A stretch of DNA of 64,000 nt from Clostridiales bacterium. Lineage in GTDB: Bacteria > Bacillota_E > Sulfobacillia > Sulfobacillales > JAIMBI01. Every line of letters begins with the position of its first letter. Positions within the stretch are counted from its first letter, which is position 1. Shown here piece by piece: positions 52,948 to 61,589 of the stretch. The notes under the pieces were generated by a model. That model ran no database searches. It saw only the letters and a list, made by a program, of their open reading frames with translations, and had not been told where the DNA came from. Location of the stretch: positions 1 through 64,000 of the forward strand of contig DAHVOH010000005.1 in NCBI GenBank assembly GCA_027318915.1, written 5' to 3'. A program made the position numbers and the translations under genes.

Positions 52948-53886
52948 ATGACCGGTTCCACCATAGTCATCATTCTGATCATCATCGTGCTCATCATTGT
53001 CTTTGCTCGTTCCGTGCGCGTGATCCCGCAGAGCCGTGTCGGCATCATTCAGCGCCTCGGCAATTTTCGCCGGGCCGCTCCCAGCGGCCTCACCCTCTTG
53101 GTGCCGTTCGTCGACGTTATGCTGCCGCTGATTGACCTCCGCGAACAGGTCGCCGCCTTCGAACCCCAAGCCGTCATCACCGCCGACAACGTCGCCATTC
53201 AAGTGGCGACCGTTGTCTACTATCAGATCATCGACCCCAAAAGCTCCGTCTATCAGGTGGTCAGCTACCTGCTCGCCCTGGAGCAGTTGGCCCAGACAAC
53301 GCTGCGTAACGTGTTCGGAGGCCTCACCTTAGACCAGGCGCTGACCTCCCGGGACGAAATCAACCAGCGCATGCGGTCGGTCCTGGACGAAGTGACGGAG
53401 CGGTGGGGCGTGCGGGTCAACCGGGTGGAGATTAAGGACATCATCCCGCCCAAGGACATTCAGCAGGCGATGGAACGCCAAATGCAGGCGGAACGCACCA
53501 AGCGGGCGGCCATCCTCACCGCCGAAGGCGAGAAGCAGGCGGCCATCCTCACGGCCGAAGGCCTGAAACAAAGCCACATTTTAGAAGCCGAGGGCGCCAA
53601 ACAATCCGCGATTCTGCGGGCTGAAGGCGACGGGCAGGCCATTCTGACCGTGCAGACCGCCCAAGCCAACGCGGCCCGGGTTCTCTTTGCCGCCCTGCAT
53701 GAGGCGGGGACATCGGAGGATGTTCTCCGCTATCTGTACCTCCAAGTGCTGCCGCAGCTGGCCGCCAATCCCGCCAATAAAGTGTTTGTGGTTCCCCCGC
53801 CGGCCGAGGCTCTGGCGAGTGCCGGCGCGATCATGGGCAGCGGCATCGCCGCCGGCGCCGCGCCCACCGGCGACGGCCGCATCTGA
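52948..53886 (+). CDS. SPFH-domain protein (stomatin/paraslipin type)
   Basis: A 312-residue SPFH protein. An N-terminal transmembrane helix (IVIILIIIVLIIVFA) is followed by VRVIPQSRVGIIQRLG, the SPFH core (PFVDVMLPLIDLREQVAAFE, ITADNVAIQV) and a coiled-coil region with repeated AILTAEGEKQ / AILTAEGLKQ units. Such proteins scaffold membrane microdomains. ATG 52948 is preceded by AAGGTGGGGGAGG. It is the second gene of an nfeD-SPFH operon and is followed by a strong terminator. Confidence 0.94.
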   Translation: MTGSTIVIILIIIVLIIVFARSVRVIPQSRVGIIQRLGNFRRAAPSGLTLLVPFVDVMLPLIDLREQVAAFEPQAVITADNVAIQVATVVYYQIIDPKSSVYQVVSYLLALEQLAQTTLRNVFGGLTLDQALTSRDEINQRMRSVLDEVTERWGVRVNRVEIKDIIPPKDIQQAMERQMQAERTKRAAILTAEGEKQAAILTAEGLKQSHILEAEGAKQSAILRAEGDGQAILTVQTAQANAARVLFAALHEAGTSEDVLRYLYLQVLPQLAANPANKVFVVPPPAEALASAGAIMGSGIAAGAAPTGDGRI

Positions 53887-53955
53887 CAATGGCCGCCTAA
53901 CCAGTGAGCGGCGCGCGCCGGCCGCGCGCCCGGTGCGGAAGCGGCCTCGCCCACC

Positions 53956-53993
53956 GACGGGGTTGACCGGCCATGCCGGTCAACCCCGTCTTT
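53956..53993 (+). terminator. Strong intrinsic terminator after the SPFH gene
   Basis: A perfect 15-bp stem (53956-53970 with 53976-53990) and a 5-nt CCATG loop, followed by TTT. The best terminator in the window, 70 bp after the SPFH stop. Confidence 0.85.
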
Positions 53994-54184
53994 CGAAAGG
54001 GGCTTCCGGCCGCCATACGCCCCATCGTTCCATCCCGCCGCGTCCGGGCGCCCGGACCACGGTTGTCTCGTACGCCGCGTCCCCACGGAATATTTCCGCC
54101 CGCTCGCGCCTACCATAACTGAGCGCCGGCCAAGAGCCGCAGGAGGGGTCGCGGTCACGGACCGGTGGCGGAGGGAGGCACTCC

Positions 54185-54559
54185 ATGGCTCCAGTGCTGC
54201 TGGTGGCGGCGCTGTTGGTGGTGTGCCACGAAGCGGGCCACATCCTGAGCGTACGTGCGTTCGGCGGCCACATCCAACGGCTGGTGTTCCGCGGATTCGC
54301 CGTGGGCGTCGCCCTGAGCCTCGACGGACTCTCGACGCGGGAACGACTCTGGACGGCCTGGGCGGGCCCGCTCGCCGAAGGCGTGGGAGCTGGTGTCATC
54401 GCTATCCTCACGGCGGTCGGTGCGTGCTCCCTGCACTTGCTCGCGTGGACCTGCGCCGTGGCGGCCGTAAACGCCGGACTGAACCTGGGACCCTGGTGGC
54501 CCCACAACGACGGCGCGCTCATCCGCCGATGGAGCCAATCCGCCCACACCCTGTCCTAA
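54185..54559 (+). CDS. Minimal M50-like membrane zinc protease
   Basis: A 124-residue membrane protein. HEAGH (residues 15-19) in the first helix is the zinc motif of site-2 protease-like M50 peptidases, and NLGPWWPHNDGALI near the C-terminus resembles the second motif (NxxPxxxxDG). Only about three hydrophobic segments are present; typical M50 cores are ~200 residues or more. ATG 54185 follows GGAGGGAGG. It stands alone, and the target is unknown. Confidence 0.7.
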   Translation: MAPVLLVAALLVVCHEAGHILSVRAFGGHIQRLVFRGFAVGVALSLDGLSTRERLWTAWAGPLAEGVGAGVIAILTAVGACSLHLLAWTCAVAAVNAGLNLGPWWPHNDGALIRRWSQSAHTLS

Positions 54560-54671
54560 CGGCATCCTGGATGGCGTCAGGCCAGATGGCCGAGAGACCG
54601 CACCACCAAGTGCTGCAACCAGGGGCTCCCACGGGGGCTTCGGTCCGAAGCGACCGCAAGCGGCCGCCCGC

Positions 54672-55439
54672 TCAGTTGTCCTCCACCTCCACCCAGACGG
54701 GTGCATGGTCGGAGGGCCGTTCTGCCGCGCGGAGCGTCCGGTCGACGTCGCTGGCCCGACAGCGGAGGGCCAACTGGGGCGAGACAAGAATCAGATCGAT
54801 GCGCAGGCCCAGGTTGCGCCGGAACATTGCCGCCCGATAGTCCCACCATGTATAGCCGGGCTCTTGTGGATGAAGACGGCGGTAGACGTCCACCAGGCCC
54901 GTCTCCTGCAGGCGAGACAGAGCATCGCGTTCGGCGGGCGAGCACAGAATGCTGCCGGTCAATGCGACCGGGTCATAAACATCACGGTCGGCCGGCGCGA
55001 TGTTATAGTCGCCCAGCACGAGCAGATTGGGGTGGGCCGTCATTTCCTCGCCGATATAGTCCCGCAGGTGGGACAACCAGTCCAGTTTGTAGCGGTACGC
55101 GTCCGTTCCCACCGCTTTTCCATTGGGGACATACACGGTCACAATGCGAAGGTCGCGCCACGTCGCGGCCAACACGCGCGCCTGAGCATCCTCCACGGCC
55201 GGAAGCCCCTTGCGCGGAGCGGTGAGGGGCTCTCGCGCCAGGATGGCCACGCCATTATAGGCGGACTGCCCGTGGTACAGCACCTGGTAGTCATGGGCGG
55301 CCAGATCGCCCACCGGGAAGAGGTCGTCGGGCACCTTCGTCTCCTGCAGGCAGAGGACGTCCGGCGTGTGGTCATCCAGCCAGGCGCAGACCTGCGGAAG
55401 GCGCACCCGCAGAGAATTCACGTTCCAGGTAGCAATCAT
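54672..55439 (-). CDS. xth: Exodeoxyribonuclease III
   Basis: A 255-residue AP endonuclease/3'-exonuclease. Motifs: MIATWNVNSLRVRL, DVLCLQETKVPD (metal Glu), VYVPNGKAVG, LVLGDYNIAP (Asp, Asn) and the closing SDHAPVWVEV. Removes abasic sites in base-excision repair. ATG 55439 begins at the usual family N-terminus; the frame runs 34 codons further upstream without homology. Confidence 0.93.
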   Translation of the reverse strand: MIATWNVNSLRVRLPQVCAWLDDHTPDVLCLQETKVPDDLFPVGDLAAHDYQVLYHGQSAYNGVAILAREPLTAPRKGLPAVEDAQARVLAATWRDLRIVTVYVPNGKAVGTDAYRYKLDWLSHLRDYIGEEMTAHPNLLVLGDYNIAPADRDVYDPVALTGSILCSPAERDALSRLQETGLVDVYRRLHPQEPGYTWWDYRAAMFRRNLGLRIDLILVSPQLALRCRASDVDRTLRAAERPSDHAPVWVEVEDN

Positions 55440-55688
55440 CACAGACGACAGCACCTCCGCCCACGTGTCGGCGAAACCGTCTTTCCTCCTCAGCATAAGC
55501 GGCCGCGGGCGGCCTCGTCGAGAAAACGCTTCGTTCATCATCGGCCACGGGCGGGGACACCCACAAGAGGAGACGCCGGTGCCGGGACGGAACGCTGGAT
55601 TCGACGGGTCCCCCCGCGGCCGCCGGACGGTCGGCGTGGAGACGGGTCTCGCCGGATCGTGTAGGCTGATGGGGGAGGGGATGCGACG

Positions 55689-56042
55689 ATGGCAGCCGAG
55701 TCACCCGTGCTTGTGGTGCTGACAACGGGCAAAGAAGCTTTTGTGCGTGCGAACGCCGTCTTGCAGATGACGCTGATGGTGCGCAAATCCGGGGGCATGC
55801 CCGTCGAGTTGATGGGACTCGGGCCGGGCGTAGAAATCTTCCGCGCCAACCAGCGCAATTCGCCGGCGTTTGGACAGATGCTGGACGCGCTGCGGGAAGC
55901 GGGCGTCGACCTTACGGTCTGCGAGGTTTCGCTCGAAAGTCTGGGTCTGACCGTCGATCAGATGTTCCCGGCGCGCCGGGTGCGCGGCGGGGTTGAAATC
56001 GCCGAGAAACTCGCGGCGGGGTATACCCTGCTGACATTCTGA
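55689..56042 (+). CDS. DsrE-family protein
   Basis: A 117-residue protein of the DsrE/TusD fold, used in sulfur-relay. VLVVLTTGKEAFVRANAVLQMTL starts the fold, and Cys78 (VDLTVCEVSLESLGL) is at the position of the DsrE active Cys. It has a GGGGGAGGGG ribosome site. It could serve persulfide transfer; the neighbours do not clarify this. Confidence 0.8.
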   Translation: MAAESPVLVVLTTGKEAFVRANAVLQMTLMVRKSGGMPVELMGLGPGVEIFRANQRNSPAFGQMLDALREAGVDLTVCEVSLESLGLTVDQMFPARRVRGGVEIAEKLAAGYTLLTF

Positions 56043-56309
56043 GCCGGGCGCTTGTCCGGGCGTCAAGACGGCACCGCATGAGGGCCGGCCATTCCGGACC
56101 CCACGCGGCTCGGCGCCTTTTGATGGTGTAGAGACGTCATGCGAAGGGGCCCTCTCTCCGTTCACCGGCGCCGCGGCGGCCCGTACGGCTGCGATAACAG
56201 GCGACAGACTACGTTCCGGGCGTGCCACCTCAGTGAGCCGGGTCAGGTTGACTGCACTCCCGGTCGCCGCCCGCGGACACGCGGGTCGGGTGAATGCAGG
56301 GATGGCGCC

Positions 56310-57302
56310 TCAATAATCTCTGCGCCAGAGCAGTTCTTCCAGGGCGGCCGGGGTTCTCGCTTGCTCCCAGCGGGGAATCGTCTTCGACAATGCCGGACCA
56401 TGGTCGTACGGAAAGAGCAGCAGAAAAGCGGTGGCCCGGGATTCCCAACCCGGTTGGAACAGGGGCCCGTCGCCGTAGGCCGACCGAAACGCGGTCAGGA
56501 GCGCCGACTCGCCGGCAAACAAACCGGCGTAAAGCACCACCAATTCATAAGCGGCATTTTGGATCTCGGCGTCGGCCCAATCGATGAGCCCCGTGATTTC
56601 CGGGCCCGAAGAACCCGGCGCGACGAACACATGATCCGCGGTGATGTCCCCGTGGGTCAAGACGCCCGCGGGCATGCCACTGAGCGCCCGGGTCAAATAG
56701 TCCTCGGCCTGCCCGAGATCGAAGTGGGCCCAAGCCGCACCGGACGCCCGGCGCGCCGCCGCCGTGCGCCAACGGTCAAGGAGGCGATCCGAGGATTGGG
56801 CGGCCAGCTCCTGACCGCGACCGTGCCAGTCCACGTCATGCAGGCAACGCACCATCGCTCCCACCCGGTGAGCCATGTATTCTCGATCCCGTCGCCGCAT
56901 TTGATCACGCACGATGCTCCAAGGCTGTCCGGAGACACGGCCAAGAACGGCATAGGGCCAGGGCCAATCGTCCTCCCCCGGAAAGAGGACGCCCGCCGCC
57001 CGCCACGCCGGTCGCGGAATCCGGCTTTGCTCGACGGCGCAGAGCAGCCGATAGACTCGCCGTTCGCTCCGGGCGTCCTCTCCCCAATGGGGCGCGTAAA
57101 ACTTGACGACATAGCCTCCGCCGGTCACAAATACCGGATGGGAACCGGGGACGCCGGCATCCAGAGGCCCGGGAGCGGGGAGGCGGTGTCGGCGGGCCAC
57201 CCATTCCACGTACGGTCGAAAGACGTCGGCATCGGTGAACCACGACGCATATCCGCCCGTTGCCAGCGGTGGACAGACCAAATAAGGCAGAGAACAGGCC
57301 AC
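56310..57302 (-). CDS. Aminoglycoside phosphotransferase (APH) family protein
   Basis: A 330-residue APH/choline kinase-fold protein. Visible: VKFYAPHWGEDARSERRVYRLL (ATP-binding Lys, Glu), VLTHGDITADHVFV as the catalytic HGD loop (the downstream Asn of HGDxxxxN is His here) and GLIDWADAE as the metal Asp motif. GTG 57302 follows GAGGAGAGG. The frame extends 101 codons upstream without homology. The substrate is unknown; the name does not mean it gives drug resistance. Confidence 0.82.
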   Translation of the reverse strand: MACSLPYLVCPPLATGGYASWFTDADVFRPYVEWVARRHRLPAPGPLDAGVPGSHPVFVTGGGYVVKFYAPHWGEDARSERRVYRLLCAVEQSRIPRPAWRAAGVLFPGEDDWPWPYAVLGRVSGQPWSIVRDQMRRRDREYMAHRVGAMVRCLHDVDWHGRGQELAAQSSDRLLDRWRTAAARRASGAAWAHFDLGQAEDYLTRALSGMPAGVLTHGDITADHVFVAPGSSGPEITGLIDWADAEIQNAAYELVVLYAGLFAGESALLTAFRSAYGDGPLFQPGWESRATAFLLLFPYDHGPALSKTIPRWEQARTPAALEELLWRRDY

Positions 57303-57611
57303 GCCGCGCCGCCTCTCCTCAAACAGCAGAAGCCTGGTGCCTTCAGACGTTCGCCGCTCGTCATCGGGCGCGACCGCCCGTTGAAGAGGGCGCCGAAGAC
57401 ATGCCGGCCATCCCGATGAGCCTCGCCGCGGCATCTCAGATCCCGGCCGACCCGGCCGGACGGCGCTCGGTGATGCCGCCCCATGATAAAATATGTGCCC
57501 GGTGACAGCAAAGCCCTCCGTCGACAGGGCACGAAGACGTCGGTCGGTGCCGGGAGCGTGACCTTTTCGGCCGCTCTTCGATTCCCTTGCAGTTAAAGGA
57601 GCCAAGCCGCC

Positions 57612-58280
57612 ATGTCAGTTGTTCCCGGACCCCCCTGGGAGGCGCTCATCGAGGTCATGCGGGAGGCCCATCCCGCTCTGGAGACCCTGGTGCTGACCGG
57701 CTCTCACGCCACGGGGCGGGCGGGTCCCCACAGCGACGTCGACCTGTTGGTCGTCGGGCCGTTCGCCTCCTTCGAACGACTCCGACGTCGGTGGAACGGA
57801 TGGCGGGTCGAAGCCATGCAAGCGCCATGGACGTGGTATCAAGAAACGGTCTCGACTTATGAGCGGCACGGCAACATCGGTACCGTCACGGACATGGTCG
57901 CCCACGGGATCTTGCTGTTCGGAGACAACGCACCGTGGCGTGACTTGCAGGCACTGGCGCGCATGTATTGGGCAAGGGGTCCGGAGCCTCCGTCATCGCA
58001 GGAGTTAGAGGGTATCCGCGAACGCCTGTCCACCCTCTGGGGCAATCTCTTGGACACCGAGGAGCCCGGCGCATGGCGGTGGCTGCACGGTATCACACTC
58101 ACCGTCGCCGTCGACGCGCACTTCCGTATGCGCGGATGGTGGGCCGTCAAGCCGAAATACCAATGGGAGACTCTCGGCCGACGCGATGCCCGTTGTGCAC
58201 AACTGGTGCAATGGGCAGCGGCGGACCAATCCCCCGGACCAATGGCGGCACTGCTATACTATATCGCCGGGATCTCTTAG
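57612..58280 (+). CDS. Nucleotidyltransferase-domain protein
   Basis: A 222-residue intact Pol-beta-type nucleotidyltransferase. LVLTGSHATGRAGPHSDVDLLVVGPF supplies the GS and DxD active-site motifs; the C-terminal ~110 residues form a helical domain. Similar to antibiotic-adenylylating proteins, but also to many of unknown role. ATG 57612 follows AAAGGAG. The next ~730 bp hold no sure gene. Confidence 0.82.
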   Translation: MSVVPGPPWEALIEVMREAHPALETLVLTGSHATGRAGPHSDVDLLVVGPFASFERLRRRWNGWRVEAMQAPWTWYQETVSTYERHGNIGTVTDMVAHGILLFGDNAPWRDLQALARMYWARGPEPPSSQELEGIRERLSTLWGNLLDTEEPGAWRWLHGITLTVAVDAHFRMRGWWAVKPKYQWETLGRRDARCAQLVQWAAADQSPGPMAALLYYIAGIS

Positions 58281-59012
58281 CCGGATCCCGCCACCAGCGA
58301 GCCTCCGGAAACCTCCCTCGATGTCGGCCGGCCGCACGCAAGCCTAAGAGCCGCCTGATACGCGCCTCGTGCGAGTCCTGGCCGCGCCCCTCCGACCCAT
58401 CCCGGGACACACCCGGGCCAACCGGGCCGCGGTTGCCGCGCGGCAGAACGGCTGACCCCGCGAGGTTCGGACCCGAACGACGCCCTCCGTCCGGAGCCCT
58501 CATGTTCGCGCCGATCCCGGCATCAATCCCGATCGGCATTTGGACGCAGCCGGCGCCCGTGCGCATCCGTCAAGGGCGGCCATGCCGAACGGCCGGAAAC
58601 ACACCGGCCGCTCGCCAAGACGGATCGTGGCTCGATTGCGTGCGTATCGCCGCCCTGCACACAGAACCGACCGGGAGAGAACGAGAACGCGGCACCGCTG
58701 GTCGAAAGCCGCCAAGACCGAGCCCCTTCCATCCCCCGCTCTTAGAAGACATAATATTCCTTACCAGACATTATAACGCGCCAGGCTTTGTCTGCGCTGC
58801 CCGAAATGGCGCCCGCAAATCAGTCCCCTATGGGGACAGGTCAGCCCCGGCCGCGGCTTTCGCCAGGTCTCCCGGTTCACGGTCCCCAGGCGCAACAGCT
58901 AGTTCCGTCGCAGCCGCATGCGCGGCGGCCGAAGCAACAGACTGTCGCTGTCTGGTTCCCGGGGTGAACGGGATGCCGCGCCTCGCCGCAGACGCCGCGC
59001 ACCGCCGTTACT
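58281..59012. other. Gene-poor stretch with an AT-rich island
   Basis: About 730 bp, no confident gene. A small AT-rich island near 58748-58778 contains TATAAT, TAAGGA and ATG in order on the minus strand. Otherwise the sequence is GC-rich, with long accidental frames. Confidence 0.5.
58570..58752 (-). CDS. Possible small basic protein (60 aa)
   Basis: ATG 58752 has TAAGGA 5-6 nt upstream and a TATAAT box ~25 nt upstream. The product is 60 residues, Arg/Ser-rich, no family. Expression signals are better than the protein sequence. Confidence 0.35.
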   Translation of the reverse strand: MSSKSGGWKGLGLGGFRPAVPRSRSLPVGSVCRAAIRTQSSHDPSWRAAGVFPAVRHGRP

Positions 59013-59432
59013 CTACAGCGAAGACAACGTGCAGCGATAACGGGTCACGTTGGGGTATTTCGGCGGCAGCCTCTCCACGGCAAACCCGAGGCGTCGGTAA
59101 AAGCCGACCGCGTCGTCATCCGTTTCGGCCCACCATGTGGTGATGCCGGGATGCTTCTGGCGCAGCTGCGCGACTAATCGGGACCCAAATCCGCGGCCCC
59201 GATATTCCGGGTCCACCGCGATATGCGTAATCTCCGCCGGATCACCGACTCGCACGCCGATGACGCCCACCGCCCGCGTATTGTCGCGCAACTCCCACAG
59301 TTGATGCGAAGGGGCCAGATACTGTTCGCGAAGCTGCCCGTGGCGGTCGGCCCCCGGCTTGCCCACAGCGGCGATTAAAATCGGCCACAACCTGTCAAAG
59401 CGCTCGGCCGCCTCGACCTGCCGAAACACCAA
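59013..59432 (-). CDS. GNAT family N-acetyltransferase
   Basis: A 139-residue GNAT. Acetyl-CoA binding motif A is ITHIAVDPEYRGRGFGSRLV (R/Q-x-x-G-x-G/A), followed by YRRLGF in the late part (AVGFYRRLGFAVERL). Start taken at TTG 59432, 8 nt after GGAGG; a GTG three codons earlier abuts that site and a GTG directly follows the TTG. The substrate is unknown. Confidence 0.85.
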   Translation of the reverse strand: MVFRQVEAAERFDRLWPILIAAVGKPGADRHGQLREQYLAPSHQLWELRDNTRAVGVIGVRVGDPAEITHIAVDPEYRGRGFGSRLVAQLRQKHPGITTWWAETDDDAVGFYRRLGFAVERLPPKYPNVTRYRCTLSSL

Positions 59433-59441
59433 GGGCGACAC

Positions 59442-60058
59442 CTCCTCCCGATGCTCTCGTCCCCGCGTTACCGGGGAGGGCGGCCCCGCTGACGCCGGCG
59501 CATTGGGGTCAGGGAAACGTAGGGCGCGCAGCCTCCGAAACCCACCTCAGCAGTTGACCGCCGCCGTGCATCGTCAGCCGTCCCGGTTCCCGCCTTCGGG
59601 TCCGCCGCGCGCCCGACGAGTGTACCCAAAACCGTTGTCCGGCGCATAGCGGGAATGAGTGCGGAGGGGCTTGCATGATTGCTGACCGCATCGGCGGCAC
59701 TGGGTCCAAGCAATCCTCGAGATCGTCATCCCGACGCGTCCCTCGGTTCGCGCCAACGAGCCCTCCGGCAGGGATGAGCACCGCCGCCGCACGCGATCTC
59801 CACCCCACTCACCTTCACCGCTTCACGGCACAACCGGGCCGAGCTCTGCTCGGAAGAATCGGAGCGCAGCAGTTCGTCCACCTCCAACTCGTCCAGACCT
59901 CCAAAACAGCGGGATAACCGCGCGCTCGACCCGTCATCGGCCGGGTCGCGACGGCCCGGCGCGATGACGTCGGCCCAGTACGTCCGCATCGCCGCGTTGG
60001 CCGCTTGCGCCGCACCTACCGTCTCGGGGGATCCGTCGACGCCTTCGGCAAGACCACA
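59442..60058. other. Region without a confident gene, downstream of the duplicated membrane protein
   Basis: About 620 bp. The minus frame of the membrane-protein gene stays open from its TGA (60059-60061) to another TGA at 59726, including an 87-codon piece with an ATG at 59989 (FGGLDELEVDELLR). A second frame after the TAG near 60165 codes a plausible tail (VERETFAVEHGLVRVCGDGP). Neither has a start signal. Confidence 0.4.
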
Positions 60059-61189
60059 TCACCGACCCACGGTGCCACCCAATTGTCCGGCCCATCGCCG
60101 CATACCCGCACCAAGCCGTGCTCCACCGCGAACGTCTCCCGCTCGACGGTCCGGGACCACTATCTTCCAGGAGATGAGGGCCAGGAGGAGCACCGGACCC
60201 GTATTGGGATCCGTTCCCATCCCACCCAGCACCCCAAAATCTTCTCCAAACACCCAGAGGAGGACGACCACCGCGAGGCTCCCCCACCAGAGCCAGCGGG
60301 CGGCCGGACGCAGGATCCACCCCGCGCTCAGTATGGCCAGGACGGCGGAGACAGCGACATTCCAGACCATGGGGCGCACTGTGGCGGATTGAGCCCAGCC
60401 CGCGATGAGGCGGCTTAACCACAGGGGTTGCGGCATCGCCGCCATGCCCGCCAAATATGTCCCCAGCGGTCCGGCACCCCAATAGCCGGCGGGCGGCCAC
60501 AGCTGGAGCCAAAGTCCCAGAACGAACACCGCGCCCATCAACCCGGACAGCCAGCGGAACGTCCGTTCGCGTGACCAAGACGCGGTCGGCTGCAGCATCC
60601 ATAGGCTCGCCACCGCGTAGAGAAGGGCCGATCCGGGTGCTCCGCCCACCAGGCTCCCCCCGGCAAACACGCCCCCCAATCCCTCGCCGAACACCCACAC
60701 CACCAAGCCCCAGATGACCGAGAGCCCAAGTCCCAGCCGCCCGAGCGATCCCTCCCCGCCCGTCAGCAGGGCGGCTGCAATCAGCATCTGCAGCACGGCG
60801 GCCCCGGCATTCCAGCCCACGGGATTGAAAGACCAGAGGGTCTCCCCCACTCGCAGCAGCGCAAGGACGGCCCCCGGCTGTCCTTGCGTCAGCGGCAGCA
60901 GCACGCCGCCGATGAAGTGTCCGATGAACATCGGCTGCAATTGCAGCACGCCGTCCAGCGCCCATAGGATGCCGAGCCCGACCCGCCAGAGCACGCGCAC
61001 CCGGTCCACCGCCCGATGCGACGACGATGCGCCGTCCGGATCCGGCCGAAGGCGGGGCCCCGTTGCAACGGCCCACAGGAGCAGAAAGAGTCCGCCCGCC
61101 AGCGCCAGGACCACGACGTCGTGATAAAAGGCGGCGCTGACCGCCGCGGACGGCAGAGCGGTCTCGTCACGTCCGGACATGCCCGGCAC
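60059..61189 (-). CDS. Polytopic membrane protein with two internal repeats
   Basis: A 376-residue membrane protein with about ten hydrophobic segments. Two halves repeat: LVVWVFGEGLGGVFAGGSLV (first) and VLLWVFGEDFGVLGGMGTDP (second), each preceded by a NPVGWNAGAAVLQ / RPMVWNVAVSAVL segment. The function is unknown. GTG 61189 has GAGGAG 8 nt upstream. Divergent from the selenoprotein glutaredoxin-like gene, with a shared 150-bp control region. The tail after WKIVV may be out of frame. Confidence 0.75.
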   Translation of the reverse strand: MPGMSGRDETALPSAAVSAAFYHDVVVLALAGGLFLLLWAVATGPRLRPDPDGASSSHRAVDRVRVLWRVGLGILWALDGVLQLQPMFIGHFIGGVLLPLTQGQPGAVLALLRVGETLWSFNPVGWNAGAAVLQMLIAAALLTGGEGSLGRLGLGLSVIWGLVVWVFGEGLGGVFAGGSLVGGAPGSALLYAVASLWMLQPTASWSRERTFRWLSGLMGAVFVLGLWLQLWPPAGYWGAGPLGTYLAGMAAMPQPLWLSRLIAGWAQSATVRPMVWNVAVSAVLAILSAGWILRPAARWLWWGSLAVVVLLWVFGEDFGVLGGMGTDPNTGPVLLLALISWKIVVPDRRAGDVRGGARLGAGMRRWAGQLGGTVGR

Positions 61190-61264
61190 GGGCGCGTCTC
61201 CTCTCGGGGCAGTCGGCGGAGTCGAGCCGGAACGGACCCGCCACGTTTACACCGCCGCCGTCTC

Positions 61265-61294
61265 TTGTATGATGATCGTGTCTTGCGATACACG
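61265..61294 (+). promoter_or_regulatory. Candidate promoter and inverted repeat between divergent genes
   Basis: TTGTAT (61265-61270), 16 nt, then GATACA (61287-61292) may drive the selenoprotein gene. CGTGT (61277-61281) and ACACG (61290-61294) form an inverted repeat that overlaps the -10, so a repressor site is possible. Confidence 0.35.
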
Positions 61295-61337
61295 TTGACA
61301 TGATGCGGCGCCAAGCCACCATCCGGAAAGGAGTCCC

Positions 61338-61589
61338 ATGGCCGACATTATCATTTACGGCAATTCCACCTGAAGCGACTGCATCGAGGCGAAAGAGTTT
61401 CTTTCGCAGAGAGCCATCCCGTTCACGTTCTTCAACGTGGCCGAGGACGAAGCGGCGCGGGAGCGGATGCTGGCCGCCAACAACGGGGTTTACGGCATGC
61501 CGACCATTCTGGTCGACGGACGGGTCGTCATGGCCGGCGGGGTGTTTCATCCCTCGATCTTCGCCGGCGTAACCCCCGTGACCGCATAA
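61338..61589 (+). CDS. Glutaredoxin-like selenoprotein (UxxC)
   Basis: A complete 83-residue thioredoxin-fold protein if the in-frame TGA at 61371-61373 is read as selenocysteine. Codons before it give MADIIIYGNST, then Sec12, then SDC (Cys15): a U-x-x-C redox centre where glutaredoxin/NrdH proteins have C-x-x-C. The rest matches the fold, with the cis-proline motif GMPT (Pro55) and ILVDGRVV. ATG 61338 follows GGAAAGGAG. A hairpin with loop AGUUU starts 15 nt after the TGA. Without readthrough the product would be 11 residues. It is co-directional with an MFS gene and a second TGA-containing redox gene. Confidence 0.85.
61371..61407 (+). promoter_or_regulatory. Bacterial SECIS element of the glutaredoxin-like gene
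   Basis: TGA at 61371-61373, 15 nt, then GCGAAAG (61389-61395), loop AGTTT (61396-61400), CTTTCGC (61401-61407): 7 perfect pairs, with G second in the loop, 23-24 nt after the TGA. This meets the known bSECIS pattern (small loop with early G/GU at about 16-37 nt). Confidence 0.8.

Noticed and set aside
59726..59728. A second TGA in the same minus-strand frame as possible Sec
   Set aside because: The sequence on either side is not convincingly coding and no hairpin of the SECIS type was seen.
60059..60061. The in-frame TGA at the end of the duplicated membrane protein as a third Sec codon
   Set aside because: The sequence 10-40 nt downstream has no stable short stem with an early G in a small loop, and the residues around it match no redox motif. 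It is treated as the stop.
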